Source: Lysobacteraceae bacterium (GTDB lineage: Bacteria > Pseudomonadota > Gammaproteobacteria > Xanthomonadales > Xanthomonadaceae). From it: 11,871 nucleotides of DNA. The position numbers and the translations under genes are program-made. The notes under the pieces are model-generated. The model was given only the letters and a program-made list of their open reading frames with translations. It ran no database searches and had not been told where the DNA came from. The DNA is taken from NCBI GenBank assembly GCA_028293685.1, contig JAQGOI010000182.1, positions 1 through 11,871 of the forward strand, in the 5' to 3' direction. This document shows, one piece after another, positions 1 through 5,931 of the stretch (position 1 is its first letter; the number at the start of each line of letters is the position of its first letter).

Positions 1-120
1 AACTCGCTGGGTGTAGCCGAAGGAACGATCAAGAATCACGTGTCGAATATCCTCAGCAAGCTGGGCGTGCGCGACCGGACGCGGGCTGTGCTCAAGGCCT
101 TCGAGTTGCAGTTGGTATAG
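1..120 (+). CDS. LuxR/NarL-family transcriptional regulator, C-terminal end (5' truncated by window)
   Basis: The first 39 codons of the window read in frame to a TAG stop at 118-120. They encode the second half of a LuxR-type helix-turn-helix: the stretch LGVAEGTIKNHVSNILSKLG is the classic recognition-helix region of the GerE/LuxR domain, followed by the usual last helix (VRDRTRAVLKAFE). Proteins with this ending are normally DNA-binding response regulators (receiver plus LuxR HTH) or quorum-type regulators. The N-terminal domain lies outside the window, so the signal it senses cannot be told. The domain ends only a few residues after the last helix, typical of NarL/FixJ response regulators. 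Family assignment is firm; target genes are unknown. Confidence 0.9.
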   Translation, partial: NSLGVAEGTIKNHVSNILSKLGVRDRTRAVLKAFELQLV

Positions 121-242
121 CTCACCACAGCCGGCAAGCGCGTCCGACTTGCGTACCGCGGGGTCCTTTCACCAGCGGATGTCCTGGAAGCAAGCCCGGG
201 CAACACCGTAACGCCTTGACGATGGCACCGTACCTCGGCACC

Positions 243-261
243 CGGCTGGTTTTGCCAGCCG
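243..261 (+). repeat. Perfect 7-bp inverted repeat (hairpin)
   Basis: CGGCTGG at 243-249 pairs with CCAGCCG at 255-261 across the 5-base loop TTTTG. The hairpin ends 22 bases before the -35 element of the downstream gene. It lacks a 3' T-tract, so it is not a standard terminator. It may be a Rho-dependent 3' end structure of the upstream transcript, or chance. Confidence 0.4.
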
Positions 262-283
262 CGTGAGGGGGAGGCGGGTGTCG

Positions 284-313
284 TTGGCAGGTTTAGCGGC
301 GGCGCGCTACGAT
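284..313 (+). promoter_or_regulatory. Sigma70-type promoter of the SRPBCC gene
   Basis: TTGGCA at 284-289 and TACGAT at 308-313 are separated by 18 bases, giving good matches to both hexamers. Predicted transcription start is near 320, leaving a leader of about 40 bases that contains the GGAGA ribosome-binding site. This is the best -35/-10 pair seen in the window. Confidence 0.55.
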
Positions 314-349
314 GACAGGTCTACGCCCCGGCCCAGCCAGGGTGGGCCC

Positions 350-354
350 GGAGA
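350..354 (+). promoter_or_regulatory. Ribosome-binding site GGAGA of SRPBCC gene
   Basis: GGAGA lies 7 bases before the ATG at 362, which fixes that start. Confidence 0.7.
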
Positions 355-361
355 ACCTTGA

Positions 362-1483
362 ATGACCCGTTTGATCGAAGTACTGATTTCCCTTGCGATT
401 GTCCTCGGCCTGTTTCTGGTGATAGCCATCGTGCTGCCATCCAGCCGCCACCTGAACCAGAAAGTCGAGACCAATCGCAAGCTGACGATCGTCTACGACA
501 CGCTCGACAGCGTGCGCCGCTTCAAGGACTGGAATCCCTTGCTGCTGCACGACCCCAAGATGCAGATCAAGCTCTCCGGCCCGCCGTCCGGCGTCGGTGC
601 GCAGCTCGATTACACGTCCAAGGAGCCAGCGCTGGGTAACGGTCGATGGAAGATCGTTGCCGACGAGCCAGGCAAAAGCGTTACTTACGAGATCACCAAT
701 CCGCAGCGCGGCAGCAACAAGCGCAGCGTCTTTACGTTTCGTCCGACGGGCCACGCGGGCCGCAACATTGAAATCACCCAGAGCTACGACGTCGACTACG
801 GATGGGACCTGTTGGGCAGGTACGCCGGCATGTACGTCGTGAGCCATGTGGGCGATGACATGAAGTTGGGACTGGAGCGGCTGACCAACATGCTGGCCTC
901 GGTACCCAACGTCGACTATCGCCAAGCTGGGACCAAGCTGGCCGGGCTGCGAGTCGTCGACATGCCGGTTGAGGATCTGCTGGTCGTCAGTGCCGGTTCG
1001 ATCGAGCGCAATCCCGACAAGATCGAAGCATCCATCAAGGCCAACCTGGAATGGATCAAGCGCTCGATGGAGGCCAGTGGCCTGATCGCCGCAGGCCCGT
1101 TGCGGATCATCTCGACCGAGGTGGGCAGCAATACCTACACGTTCGATGTCGTCCAGTCCGTGCGCAGGGGCGGCGCTGCCGCCGGTGCGACGCCGGCTGC
1201 TACGACAACCCCGGCTGCAGCGCCCGCCGCTGCGACGGGTCCGATGACCGGCCTGAAGCTGCAGGGTCCGGTGAAATACGTCCAGACCAAGGCGCATCGC
1301 GCGGTGACGGCTTCCTACACCGGCTATCAGGGAGAACTGGAGAGCCAGCGCAATGCACTGCGCGCGTGGGCGCTGACCCAGGGCCTGGAAATCACCGATC
1401 GTCCGTACGAGTCCTACAGGAACGGCGTCGACCAGGCGTTCACTGAAAACGGCCAGTTCGATGTCTACTGGGATATCAAATAG
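362..1483 (+). CDS. Membrane-anchored SRPBCC-family protein with C-terminal GyrI-like effector-binding domain
   Basis: Predicted 373-residue protein. Residues 7-25 form one hydrophobic segment, so the rest is probably anchored at the inner membrane. Residues about 38-182 resemble a SRPBCC (polyketide cyclase/START-like) fold: DTLDSVRRFKDWNPLLLHDP is the usual start of such domains, and a long C-terminal helix (about 155-180) closes it. Residues about 200-373 resemble the GyrI-like/AraC effector-binding fold (two duplicated halves, ending GQFDVYWDIK), interrupted at 270-293 by an Ala/Thr/Pro-rich linker. Both folds bind small hydrophobic ligands, so a binding or sensing role is plausible, but no enzyme activity can be named. 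The start is supported by GGAGA at 350-354 and a promoter at 284-313. The gene appears to be transcribed alone, with a hairpin at 1514-1534 after it. Domain calls are from pattern recognition, not a search. Confidence 0.8.
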   Translation: MTRLIEVLISLAIVLGLFLVIAIVLPSSRHLNQKVETNRKLTIVYDTLDSVRRFKDWNPLLLHDPKMQIKLSGPPSGVGAQLDYTSKEPALGNGRWKIVADEPGKSVTYEITNPQRGSNKRSVFTFRPTGHAGRNIEITQSYDVDYGWDLLGRYAGMYVVSHVGDDMKLGLERLTNMLASVPNVDYRQAGTKLAGLRVVDMPVEDLLVVSAGSIERNPDKIEASIKANLEWIKRSMEASGLIAAGPLRIISTEVGSNTYTFDVVQSVRRGGAAAGATPAATTTPAAAPAAATGPMTGLKLQGPVKYVQTKAHRAVTASYTGYQGELESQRNALRAWALTQGLEITDRPYESYRNGVDQAFTENGQFDVYWDIK

Positions 1484-1513
1484 CGCACGCAGCTGACTGC
1501 ACGTTGCGCACGG

Positions 1514-1534
1514 CGCCGCGTCCATGACGCGGCG
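1514..1534 (+). terminator. Hairpin after SRPBCC gene, possible weak intrinsic terminator
   Basis: CGCCGCG (1514-1520) and CGCGGCG (1528-1534) form a perfect 7-bp GC stem around the loop TCCATGA, followed by TCTTGCATT, a poor T-tract. It lies 31 bases after the SRPBCC stop. The in-frame ATG at 1524 falls in the loop, which argues against using it as the start of the next gene. Confidence 0.45.
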
Positions 1535-1565
1535 TCTTGCATTCCGGCCCCGAGATCGCCTGCCA

Positions 1566-1937
1566 ATGCCCACGACAACCCAGGCACCCGCGCCGCAACG
1601 CAACTGGCTGGCAGCCTGCGGCGCGCTGTATTGCGCAGCGGCCGTCGGTCTTGCTGCTTACGCGGCGCACGCCGCGATTGCAGCCGGGCAGTCCCGCCTG
1701 GAGTTGGCGGCGGTATTCGCTTTTGGTCACGGTGTCGCATTGACAGCACTGTCCTCGTCGATCAGTCGCGGGCCCGGGCGCTGGGCGCTGAGCCTGATGG
1801 CAGCCGGTGTGCTGCTGTTTTCAGGAAGCCTCTCGGGCAGCGTCCTGGTGCACTGGCCGACCACGCTGGCGCCACTGGGCGGCATGGCAATGATTGCCGG
1901 CTGGTTGGTGGTGGCCTTTACGTCCCTGCGAACCTAG
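1566..1937 (+). CDS. DUF423-family small integral membrane protein
   Basis: A 123-residue protein with four hydrophobic segments (about 14-33, 47-65, 73-93 and 101-119). Family hallmarks are visible: an N-terminal GALYCAAAVGLAAYAAHA stretch (the family's G-A-x-G-A-H-like region), a middle helix containing a conserved His (FGHGVALT), then GVLLFSGSLSGS and the final PLGGMAMIAGWLVVAF. This pattern is typical of DUF423 (YgdD-like) inner-membrane proteins, whose function is not established. I chose ATG 1566 because the earlier ATG 1524 lies in a hairpin loop and would add 14 basic, non-membrane residues; the ribosome-binding site is weak (GAG at 1552-1554). The glycosylase gene starts 8 bases downstream, so the two are probably co-transcribed. 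Confidence 0.85.
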   Translation: MPTTTQAPAPQRNWLAACGALYCAAAVGLAAYAAHAAIAAGQSRLELAAVFAFGHGVALTALSSSISRGPGRWALSLMAAGVLLFSGSLSGSVLVHWPTTLAPLGGMAMIAGWLVVAFTSLRT

Positions 1938-1945
1938 GCTGACCC

Positions 1946-2620
1946 ATGCCCCGTCACGCCCGCGGATTCGACACCCTGGCTGCCTACGACCATCTGCTGC
2001 GCGCGGACCGCAAGCTTGGCAAATGGATGCAGTCCATCGGCGCGATTGCGCCCGACCCGCGCTGGCGCAAGGCCTTCGATCCGGTTGATGCCCTGGCTCG
2101 CGCGATCCTGTACCAGCAACTCAGCGGCAAGGCCGCAGCCACGATCGTCGCGCGGGTGGAGACCGCCATCGGCAGCGATCGCTTCCACTGCGACACGCTG
2201 GCGCGTTGCGACGACGCGACGATCCGTGCGTGTGGCGTCTCCGGAAACAAGTTGCTGGCGCTGCGCGATCTTGCGTTGCGCGAATCCAATGGGCTGATCC
2301 CGACCCTGCGCCAGATGTCGACGCTCGACGACGACGCGATCATTGCCGCGCTGGTACCCATCCGCGGTATTGGTCGCTGGACGGTGGAAATGATGCTGAT
2401 GTTCCGCCTGGGCCGTCCCGATGTGCTGCCGGTCGACGATCTGGGCATCCGCAAGGGCGCGCAGGTCGTCGACAAGGCCGATGGGATGCTGGCGCCGAAA
2501 GCGTTGCTCGAACGCGGGAAACGCTGGGCCCCGTATCGCACCTACGCCAGCCTGTACCTGTGGCGAATCGCCGATGCGGGATCCCGTCAGAAGGTGCCGG
2601 TCAAGCGTTCGCAGGAGTGA
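1946..2620 (+). CDS. DNA-3-methyladenine glycosylase II (AlkA-type, HhH-GPD superfamily)
   Basis: Predicted 224-residue base-excision repair enzyme that removes alkylated purines such as 3-methyladenine from DNA by cleaving the N-glycosidic bond. The HhH-GPD core is clear: AILYQQLSGKAA (53-64) is the usual 'QQ(L/I)S' region. LVPIRGIGRWTVEMMLMF (136-153) is the helix-hairpin-helix. LPVDDLGIRKG (161-171) carries the catalytic Asp, D165 by alignment with E. coli AlkA D238. RWAPYRTYASLYLWR (193-207) matches the conserved C-terminal helix. It lacks the extra N-terminal domain of E. coli AlkA, so it resembles the shorter bacterial and yeast MAG-like forms. No Fe-S cysteine cluster is present. It starts 8 bases after the DUF423 stop and ends exactly against the stop of the convergent M15 gene. 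Confidence 0.93.
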   Translation: MPRHARGFDTLAAYDHLLRADRKLGKWMQSIGAIAPDPRWRKAFDPVDALARAILYQQLSGKAAATIVARVETAIGSDRFHCDTLARCDDATIRACGVSGNKLLALRDLALRESNGLIPTLRQMSTLDDDAIIAALVPIRGIGRWTVEMMLMFRLGRPDVLPVDDLGIRKGAQVVDKADGMLAPKALLERGKRWAPYRTYASLYLWRIADAGSRQKVPVKRSQE

Positions 2621-3436
2621 TCAGGCGGTTGCAGCCGGCTCGTGCGGAGATTGCCAGCACCAGTGCCACGGTTCGTAGACGATGCCGTGCGGATTGCCAG
2701 GCGGGTAGCTCATCGTGAAGCCGTGATCGGCGCCGTGGTCGCGAAGCCATGCGAAAGCCGGCGTGTGCTCGAATGACGCTTCCGCGGCCGGTTCGCCGGG
2801 GGCGCCGATATCCAGCGCGCGACCGGAGTGGTGTTCGCTGTAGCCGGGGGCGGCGTTGACGCCGAGGATGTCTTCGAGCACCAGGCCTCTCGCCAGTTTC
2901 CGCTCGAAGATGCCGAGCTGGTAGTCGTGGCTGCGGTAGCCGGAAACGGCATCCATCGCCACGCCGTCGTGCAGCGCCGCGGCACGCATGCGCGTCCACG
3001 CATGCGCCGCATCGGCATGCAGCCAGAGCGGGCGCCGATAACGATCGAAGCCTGCGAACGCAAGCCATGCAGGCTCGGCGACCAAAGGCAGGCCGGTTCG
3101 TTCCCCATAATCGTCATCCAGACCAAGCGCATCCAGTCGCTCGCGCAGTCGGTGCAGAGGCAGTTGCGCGGTGCGTGGGAGGTGTCGCGGGTTGCGGAGC
3201 GTCTCAAGCGCGCCCAGTGCTTCGGCGATGCCTGGTTGGGTATGCAACGACGGCACCAAAGCATGCACGCCTTCGGGCAGATCGATCGCCAGATACCGGC
3301 CATCGCGTTTGCGCCTCAGGACATGGCGAGCGCGCGCCAGAAGTCGTGCGTCCTGGTTGCTGCGCGCGCGCAGGAGCCCGCCGGGCCAGATCTCGACATG
3401 GGATGTGTTGAGCAAGAGGGAACCTGCGCTGCGCAT
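2621..3436 (-). CDS. M15-family D-alanyl-D-alanine carboxypeptidase-like zinc peptidase (VanY type)
   Basis: A 271-residue protein whose C-terminal half carries the VanY/M15 signature. SGYRS is at 165-169. The SxHxxGxAxD motif spans 200-209, with zinc ligands H202 and D209. EPWHW at 255-259 supplies catalytic E255 and third ligand H258. Such enzymes cleave terminal D-Ala from peptidoglycan peptides. Two things are odd. No signal peptide or membrane segment is visible at this start, although the substrate is normally periplasmic. About 120 N-terminal residues precede the catalytic domain and match no family I recognise. The gene lies 51 bases downstream of the DUF4177 gene and may be the last gene of that operon. 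A TAGGCT hexamer at 3449-3444, 7 bases before the ATG, could give it its own weak promoter. Peptidase family is sure; location and substrate are open. Confidence 0.88.
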   Translation of the reverse strand: MRSAGSLLLNTSHVEIWPGGLLRARSNQDARLLARARHVLRRKRDGRYLAIDLPEGVHALVPSLHTQPGIAEALGALETLRNPRHLPRTAQLPLHRLRERLDALGLDDDYGERTGLPLVAEPAWLAFAGFDRYRRPLWLHADAAHAWTRMRAAALHDGVAMDAVSGYRSHDYQLGIFERKLARGLVLEDILGVNAAPGYSEHHSGRALDIGAPGEPAAEASFEHTPAFAWLRDHGADHGFTMSYPPGNPHGIVYEPWHWCWQSPHEPAATA

Positions 3437-3443
3437 CGCTGCA

Positions 3444-3449
3444 AGCCTA
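3444..3449 (-). promoter_or_regulatory. Possible -10 hexamer TAGGCT 7 bases before M15 start
   Basis: Read on the minus strand, TAGGCT ends 7 bases before ATG 3436. No -35 is visible. The AGG inside it could instead serve as a weak, distant Shine-Dalgarno. Low confidence; listed because three other genes here show the same spacing. Confidence 0.25.
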
Positions 3450-3487
3450 CCGCAGCCCGGCGCCGGATCGTGGCGGGCAGCAGGGAT

Positions 3488-3667
3488 CTACAGCGCCTTC
3501 TTCAGATACAACTGGACCGGTGCGAAGCGTTGCGACTGGATCGCCGCGACCAGTTCCCAGCCCTGCAGTCCGAGTTGTGCCAGGCGCTCCTGTGCCGCCT
3601 CCCGGGTCGATCCCAGGAAGGTTGGTTTGACTTCCACCACCTGGTAGCTCCAGCGCTCATCGGCCAT
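3488..3667 (-). CDS. DUF4177-like small protein
   Basis: A 59-residue protein. The start is fixed by a strong ribosome-binding site (GGAG at 3678-3675, 7 bases upstream). The sequence WSYQVVEVKPTFLG, then a helix EAAQERLAQLGLQGWELVAA and a last strand VQLYLKKAL, is the compact beta-alpha-beta pattern of DUF4177, with its hallmark GWELV at 36-40. The family's function is unknown. The gene overlaps the preceding Arc-type gene by 11 bases and so is probably translated with it. A longer reading frame running to 3784 on this strand is the Arc gene's shadow. No secretion signal is visible, so it is probably cytosolic. Confidence 0.82.
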   Translation of the reverse strand: MADERWSYQVVEVKPTFLGSTREAAQERLAQLGLQGWELVAAIQSQRFAPVQLYLKKAL

Positions 3668-3854
3668 CGTCTTTCTCCACGGCTTCATTCCATCCGGCGT
3701 CGGGGGATTTGAGGCGCCTGGCCTTGCGCAGGGCATCGCGCAGCACGTATTCGATCTGGGTATTGAGGCTGCGCAGGTCGTCATCGGCCCACCGCTGCAT
3801 CGCCGCCAGCACGTCGGCGTTGATTCGCAGCGGATAGGCCTTTTTTTCCGCCAT
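3657..3854 (-). CDS. Arc-type ribbon-helix-helix DNA-binding protein
   Basis: A 65-residue protein. Residues 1-45 fit the Arc/MetJ ribbon-helix-helix fold: a short beta strand (KAYPLRINADVL), then two helices (LAAMQRWADDDL; SLNTQIEYVLRDALRKAR). The NTQIEYVLRDALR segment closely resembles the second helix of Arc-family repressors. The tail (50-65) is short and acidic/polar. RHH proteins bind DNA as dimers at short repeats and often repress their own operon. The paired TGATATC repeats at 4884-4901, before the SPFH gene, are a natural candidate site. The start codon overlaps the stop of the 28-residue membrane peptide (TAATG) and the end overlaps the DUF4177 gene, so translation is coupled. It could be read as an antitoxin, but no toxin-like partner is adjacent. 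Confidence 0.85.
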   Translation of the reverse strand: MAEKKAYPLRINADVLAAMQRWADDDLRSLNTQIEYVLRDALRKARRLKSPDAGWNEAVEKDDGR

Positions 3855-3940
3855 TACCTGTCGCGACGTCGGCGGCGACGCATTGCCGCCGCTGCGATGA
3901 TGACCACGACTGCGCCCGCCACGATTGTTGTTGTCAACAT
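3854..3940 (-). CDS. 28-residue single-pass membrane micropeptide with Arg-rich tail
   Basis: A short reading frame fills the gap between the SPFH and Arc-type genes. After MLTTT comes a hydrophobic helix (about 6-20, IVAGAVVVIIAAAAM), then six Arg residues and Asp-Arg. A short N-terminus, one membrane helix and a strongly positive end imply an N-out/C-in inner-membrane peptide by the positive-inside rule. Evidence that it is real: a Shine-Dalgarno GAGG (3952-3949) sits 8 bases before the ATG in the 14-base gap after the SPFH stop, and its TAA stop overlaps the ATG of the Arc gene by one base. Without it, the Arc gene would lack a normal ribosome-binding site. It may assist or modulate the SPFH protein; that is inference only. 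Confidence 0.72.
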   Translation of the reverse strand: MLTTTIVAGAVVVIIAAAAMRRRRRRDR

Positions 3941-3948
3941 TTTTCAAT

Positions 3949-3952
3949 CCTC
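3949..3952 (-). promoter_or_regulatory. Ribosome-binding site GAGG of the 28-residue peptide
   Basis: GAGG on the minus strand lies 8 bases before ATG 3940, inside the 14-base gap between the SPFH stop and this start. It is the main support for translation of the micropeptide. Confidence 0.65.
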
Positions 3953-3954
3953 GA

Positions 3955-4836
3955 TCAGTAAAGGGAACCGGCGTTGACGATCGGCTGGGTTGCGCGTTCG
4001 CTGCACAACACCACCAGCAGGTTGCTGACCATCTGCGCCTTGCGTTCTTCGTCCAGATGCACGATGCCATTTTTCTGCAGCTCGGCCAGCGCCATTTCGA
4101 CCATGCCGACGGCACCGGCGACGATGCGCGTGCGCGCGCCGATGATCGCGTTCGCCTGCTGCCGCTGCAGCATCGCCTGCGCAATCTCCGGTGCGTAGGC
4201 GAGGTGGCTGATGCGCGCGTCCAGCACCTGCACGCCGGCATCGGCCAGGCGTTCCTGCAGTTCGTCCTTCAGGTGCCGCGAAACCTCAGTCGCGTTGCTG
4301 CGCAGCGCCAGTTGCCCCTCCTCATGCTGGTCGTACGGATAGCTGGTCGCCATCGTGCGCAGTGCCGATTCCGACTGGATGTGCACGAAACTTTCGTAGT
4401 CGTCGACGTTGTAGACCGCTTCGGCCGAATCGACGACCTGCCAGACGATCACGGCGGCGATTTCGATAGGGCTGCCGTCGAGCTCATTGACCTTGAGCTT
4501 GCCGCTCTCGAAGTTGCGCACGCGCTGGCTGACCTTCTTCTTGCCGTAGAAGGGATTGTTCCAGCGCAGGCCGTTGTCCTTGACCGTTCCCACGTACTTT
4601 CCGAACAGGCTCAGCACCGCCGCCTGGTTGGGCTGGACGGTGTACAGGCCGATCAGGCTCAGGAACGCGCCAACGCCAATCAGCAAACCGGAGACGATCC
4701 TGGCCAGCGCCGGGTTTCCGTCGGCCGTGCCAGCGCCGGTCCCGGTGACAAGCAGCCAGCCGGCAAGGATCGCAACAACCAGGACGCCCAGAAGGTAGGG
4801 CAGTCCGGGGGCCGAACGAACGGGATTTTCTTTCAT
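3955..4836 (-). CDS. SPFH/band-7 domain membrane protein (stomatin/prohibitin/flotillin superfamily)
   Basis: A 293-residue protein with two N-terminal membrane segments (about 12-30 and 47-66) followed by an SPFH domain. The domain runs from [20 protein letters not shown] (65-84), the usual first strands, through [20 protein letters not shown] (148-167), to the coiled region with [20 protein letters not shown] (206-225). SPFH proteins form large ring- or cage-like membrane assemblies that organise membrane microdomains or control membrane proteases. The C-terminus (240-293) is short and lacks the long coiled coil of flotillins. It heads a tightly packed set: micropeptide, Arc-type protein and DUF4177 protein. 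From memory, SPFH genes of this type often sit next to an Arc-family gene. The repeats and AT-rich stretch at 4881-4914 probably hold its promoter. Confidence 0.9.
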   Translation of the reverse strand: MKENPVRSAPGLPYLLGVLVVAILAGWLLVTGTGAGTADGNPALARIVSGLLIGVGAFLSLIGLYTVQPNQAAVLSLFGKYVGTVKDNGLRWNNPFYGKKKVSQRVRNFESGKLKVNELDGSPIEIAAVIVWQVVDSAEAVYNVDDYESFVHIQSESALRTMATSYPYDQHEEGQLALRSNATEVSRHLKDELQERLADAGVQVLDARISHLAYAPEIAQAMLQRQQANAIIGARTRIVAGAVGMVEMALAELQKNGIVHLDEERKAQMVSNLLVVLCSERATQPIVNAGSLY

Positions 4837-4880
4837 GACGCGCCATTCCGGGAGAGTGCTCGGCTCAATCGCCGCTGCAT

Positions 4881-4914
4881 ATAGATATCAAAACGATATC
4901 ATAAACGCAATCAA
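4881..4914 (-). promoter_or_regulatory. Candidate promoter/operator of the SPFH operon with two TGATATC repeats
   Basis: On the minus strand, TGATATC occurs at 4901-4895 and again at 4890-4884, starts 11 bases apart (one helical turn), in an AT-rich island within GC-rich surroundings. GATATC is itself a palindrome, so each copy is a symmetric half-operator. Possible -35 elements TTGATT (4914-4909) or TTGCGT (4910-4905) and -10 TATCTA (4887-4882) overlap the repeats, so a bound protein would block RNA polymerase. The start codon is about 45 bases downstream. Repeats are seen directly; the promoter call is moderate, and the link to the Arc-type protein is inference. Confidence 0.5.
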
Positions 4915-4945
4915 ATCCCGACCAGCGGCTGTTGCGCCGGACATG

Positions 4946-5857
4946 TCAAGGATTGAGCACCAGCAACGGCGCCGGACTATGTTCGCCGGTCACATACAGC
5001 CCGCGTCCGTCCGCAGCCCAGGCCAGCGCTTCGGCCTGCGGCAGCCAAGGTAGTTGGAAAGCCATGGGGGCCTTCAACAGCGCCTGTTCCCAGGGTTCCT
5101 GCCGCTTGCGGCGGTACACCAGCAGATCCGAGTAGGTCAGCACTGCCATGCTGCGGCCGTCGGGCGACAGGTTGGCAGCCGTTACCTGATGACGCATGCG
5201 AGCCAGGCGCGGGTTGTCCTCCAGCGACGCGGCATCGGGTTCCGGAATGCCTGCCAGATGTCCGACGCTGCGCGCGACCTGCAGGCCGCTGGTCGCCGGC
5301 CGCAACGGCAGCACGAACAGTTCAGGTGGTCGCCTGCGTTTGGAGATGAGCAGGATCTGTCCCCGAGCGGCATCCACGGCGACGGCTTCGCAGTCGCGGG
5401 GACCATCGGGCCAGCGAAAGACAATCGACCATGCCGGCCGCACGTGGCCATCGGCGACGACACGGGGTTCTTCGACAATGTGGAGCTGCAGGGTCCTGCG
5501 CAGTCCGCCGTTGTCGCCGGTATCGGCGATCAGCAGGTAATGCCGGCCTGCGAGATCGAAGCCGTCGAGATCCTCCCAGTCGGTGTTGGTCACGCCATCG
5601 ACCTGCACGGTCGCCTCGAGCCCGCCGTGTTTCCCGATGGCGTACAGCGTGGGCGTACTGCCGCCGTCGTTCAGTACCCAGAACGTATCCGGATCCACCC
5701 GCGACGCGGCCATACCGCTGAGTTCGTTGAGTTGTGGCGCGACGATGAGCCCGGCCAGCTGCGCGAATGGCGGCGGCTGGCTACAGCCGGCAAGTGCCGC
5801 GCACAGCAGCAGTGCCAAGGGGGAGGGGAAGGCACGCGCCGGCATCCGGGCGAGCAT
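4946..5857 (-). CDS. Lipoprotein with probable beta-propeller fold (uncharacterised)
   Basis: About 303 residues from the chosen start. A lipoprotein signal is clear: a hydrophobic stretch ([12 protein letters not shown]) ends in the lipobox L-A-G-C, with the lipidated Cys at residue 25. The following Ser suggests outer-membrane sorting. The mature part carries motifs repeated in uncharacterised propeller-like proteins: [69 protein letters not shown] and [18 protein letters not shown]. The pattern resembles SMP-30/phytase-like or SdiA-regulated-type propellers, but I cannot assign a substrate. Starts at 5926, 5857 and 5845 are all in frame. 5926 would place basic residues far from the signal helix and begin only 5 bases from divergent purT; 5857 and 5845 both give normal signal peptides, and none has a good ribosome-binding site. 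It probably shares a divergent promoter region (5897-5915) with purT. Confidence 0.75.
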   Translation of the reverse strand: MLARMPARAFPSPLALLLCAALAGCSQPPPFAQLAGLIVAPQLNELSGMAASRVDPDTFWVLNDGGSTPTLYAIGKHGGLEATVQVDGVTNTDWEDLDGFDLAGRHYLLIADTGDNGGLRRTLQLHIVEEPRVVADGHVRPAWSIVFRWPDGPRDCEAVAVDAARGQILLISKRRRPPELFVLPLRPATSGLQVARSVGHLAGIPEPDAASLEDNPRLARMRHQVTAANLSPDGRSMAVLTYSDLLVYRRKRQEPWEQALLKAPMAFQLPWLPQAEALAWAADGRGLYVTGEHSPAPLLVLNP

Positions 5858-5896
5858 GGCACGCCGGCGGTTGCGGGCGAAAGCGCGCCGCGCCGC

Positions 5897-5915
5897 TAAA
5901 CTGGCCGCCGGTTTA
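5897..5915. promoter_or_regulatory. Palindromic element between purT and lipoprotein gene, candidate divergent -10s
   Basis: TAAACTGGCCGCCGGTTTA is a 19-base near-perfect palindrome: all pairs match except one symmetric pair (6/14) and the central base. Its ends read TAAACT on the plus strand and TAAACC on the minus strand, both fair -10 hexamers. They point at purT (ATG 29 bases after the hexamer) and at the lipoprotein gene. No good -35 is seen on either side. It could instead be a regulator site in front of purT. It does not match the E. coli PurR consensus. Confidence 0.4.
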
Positions 5916-5931
5916 CGCGAAAGCATCCTGC

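Larger units (their letters stand above)
121..361. other. Intergenic spacer between regulator and SRPBCC gene
   Basis: This 241-base spacer has no convincing coding frame. It holds a weak inverted repeat just after the regulator stop (GCAAG 134-138 with CTTGC 148-152), a stronger hairpin at 243-261, and the promoter at 284-313. Neither hairpin is followed by a T-run, so no clear intrinsic terminator is visible for the regulator gene. Confidence 0.6.

Noticed and set aside
216..244. TTGACG at 216-221 as a -35 element
   Set aside because: No -10 hexamer at 16-19 bases; the TTGGCA/TACGAT pair at 284-313 is much better.
293..1603. Long 436-residue open frame on the minus strand opposite the SRPBCC gene
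   Set aside because: Arg/His/Gln-rich shadow of GC-rich coding DNA. The plus-strand protein has clear domains, a promoter and a ribosome-binding site.
2828..3712. 294-residue plus-strand frame opposite the M15 and DUF4177 genes
   Set aside because: Shadow frame with no domain signature; crosses two well-supported minus-strand genes.
3488..3854. Toxin-antitoxin pair (Arc-type protein as antitoxin, DUF4177 as toxin)
   Set aside because: The neighbour has the DUF4177 pattern, not a RelE, PIN, MazF, HipA or other toxin signature, and the cassette is led by an SPFH gene.
3925..4884. 319-residue plus-strand frame opposite the SPFH gene
   Set aside because: Antisense shadow; the SPFH protein on the other strand is unmistakable.
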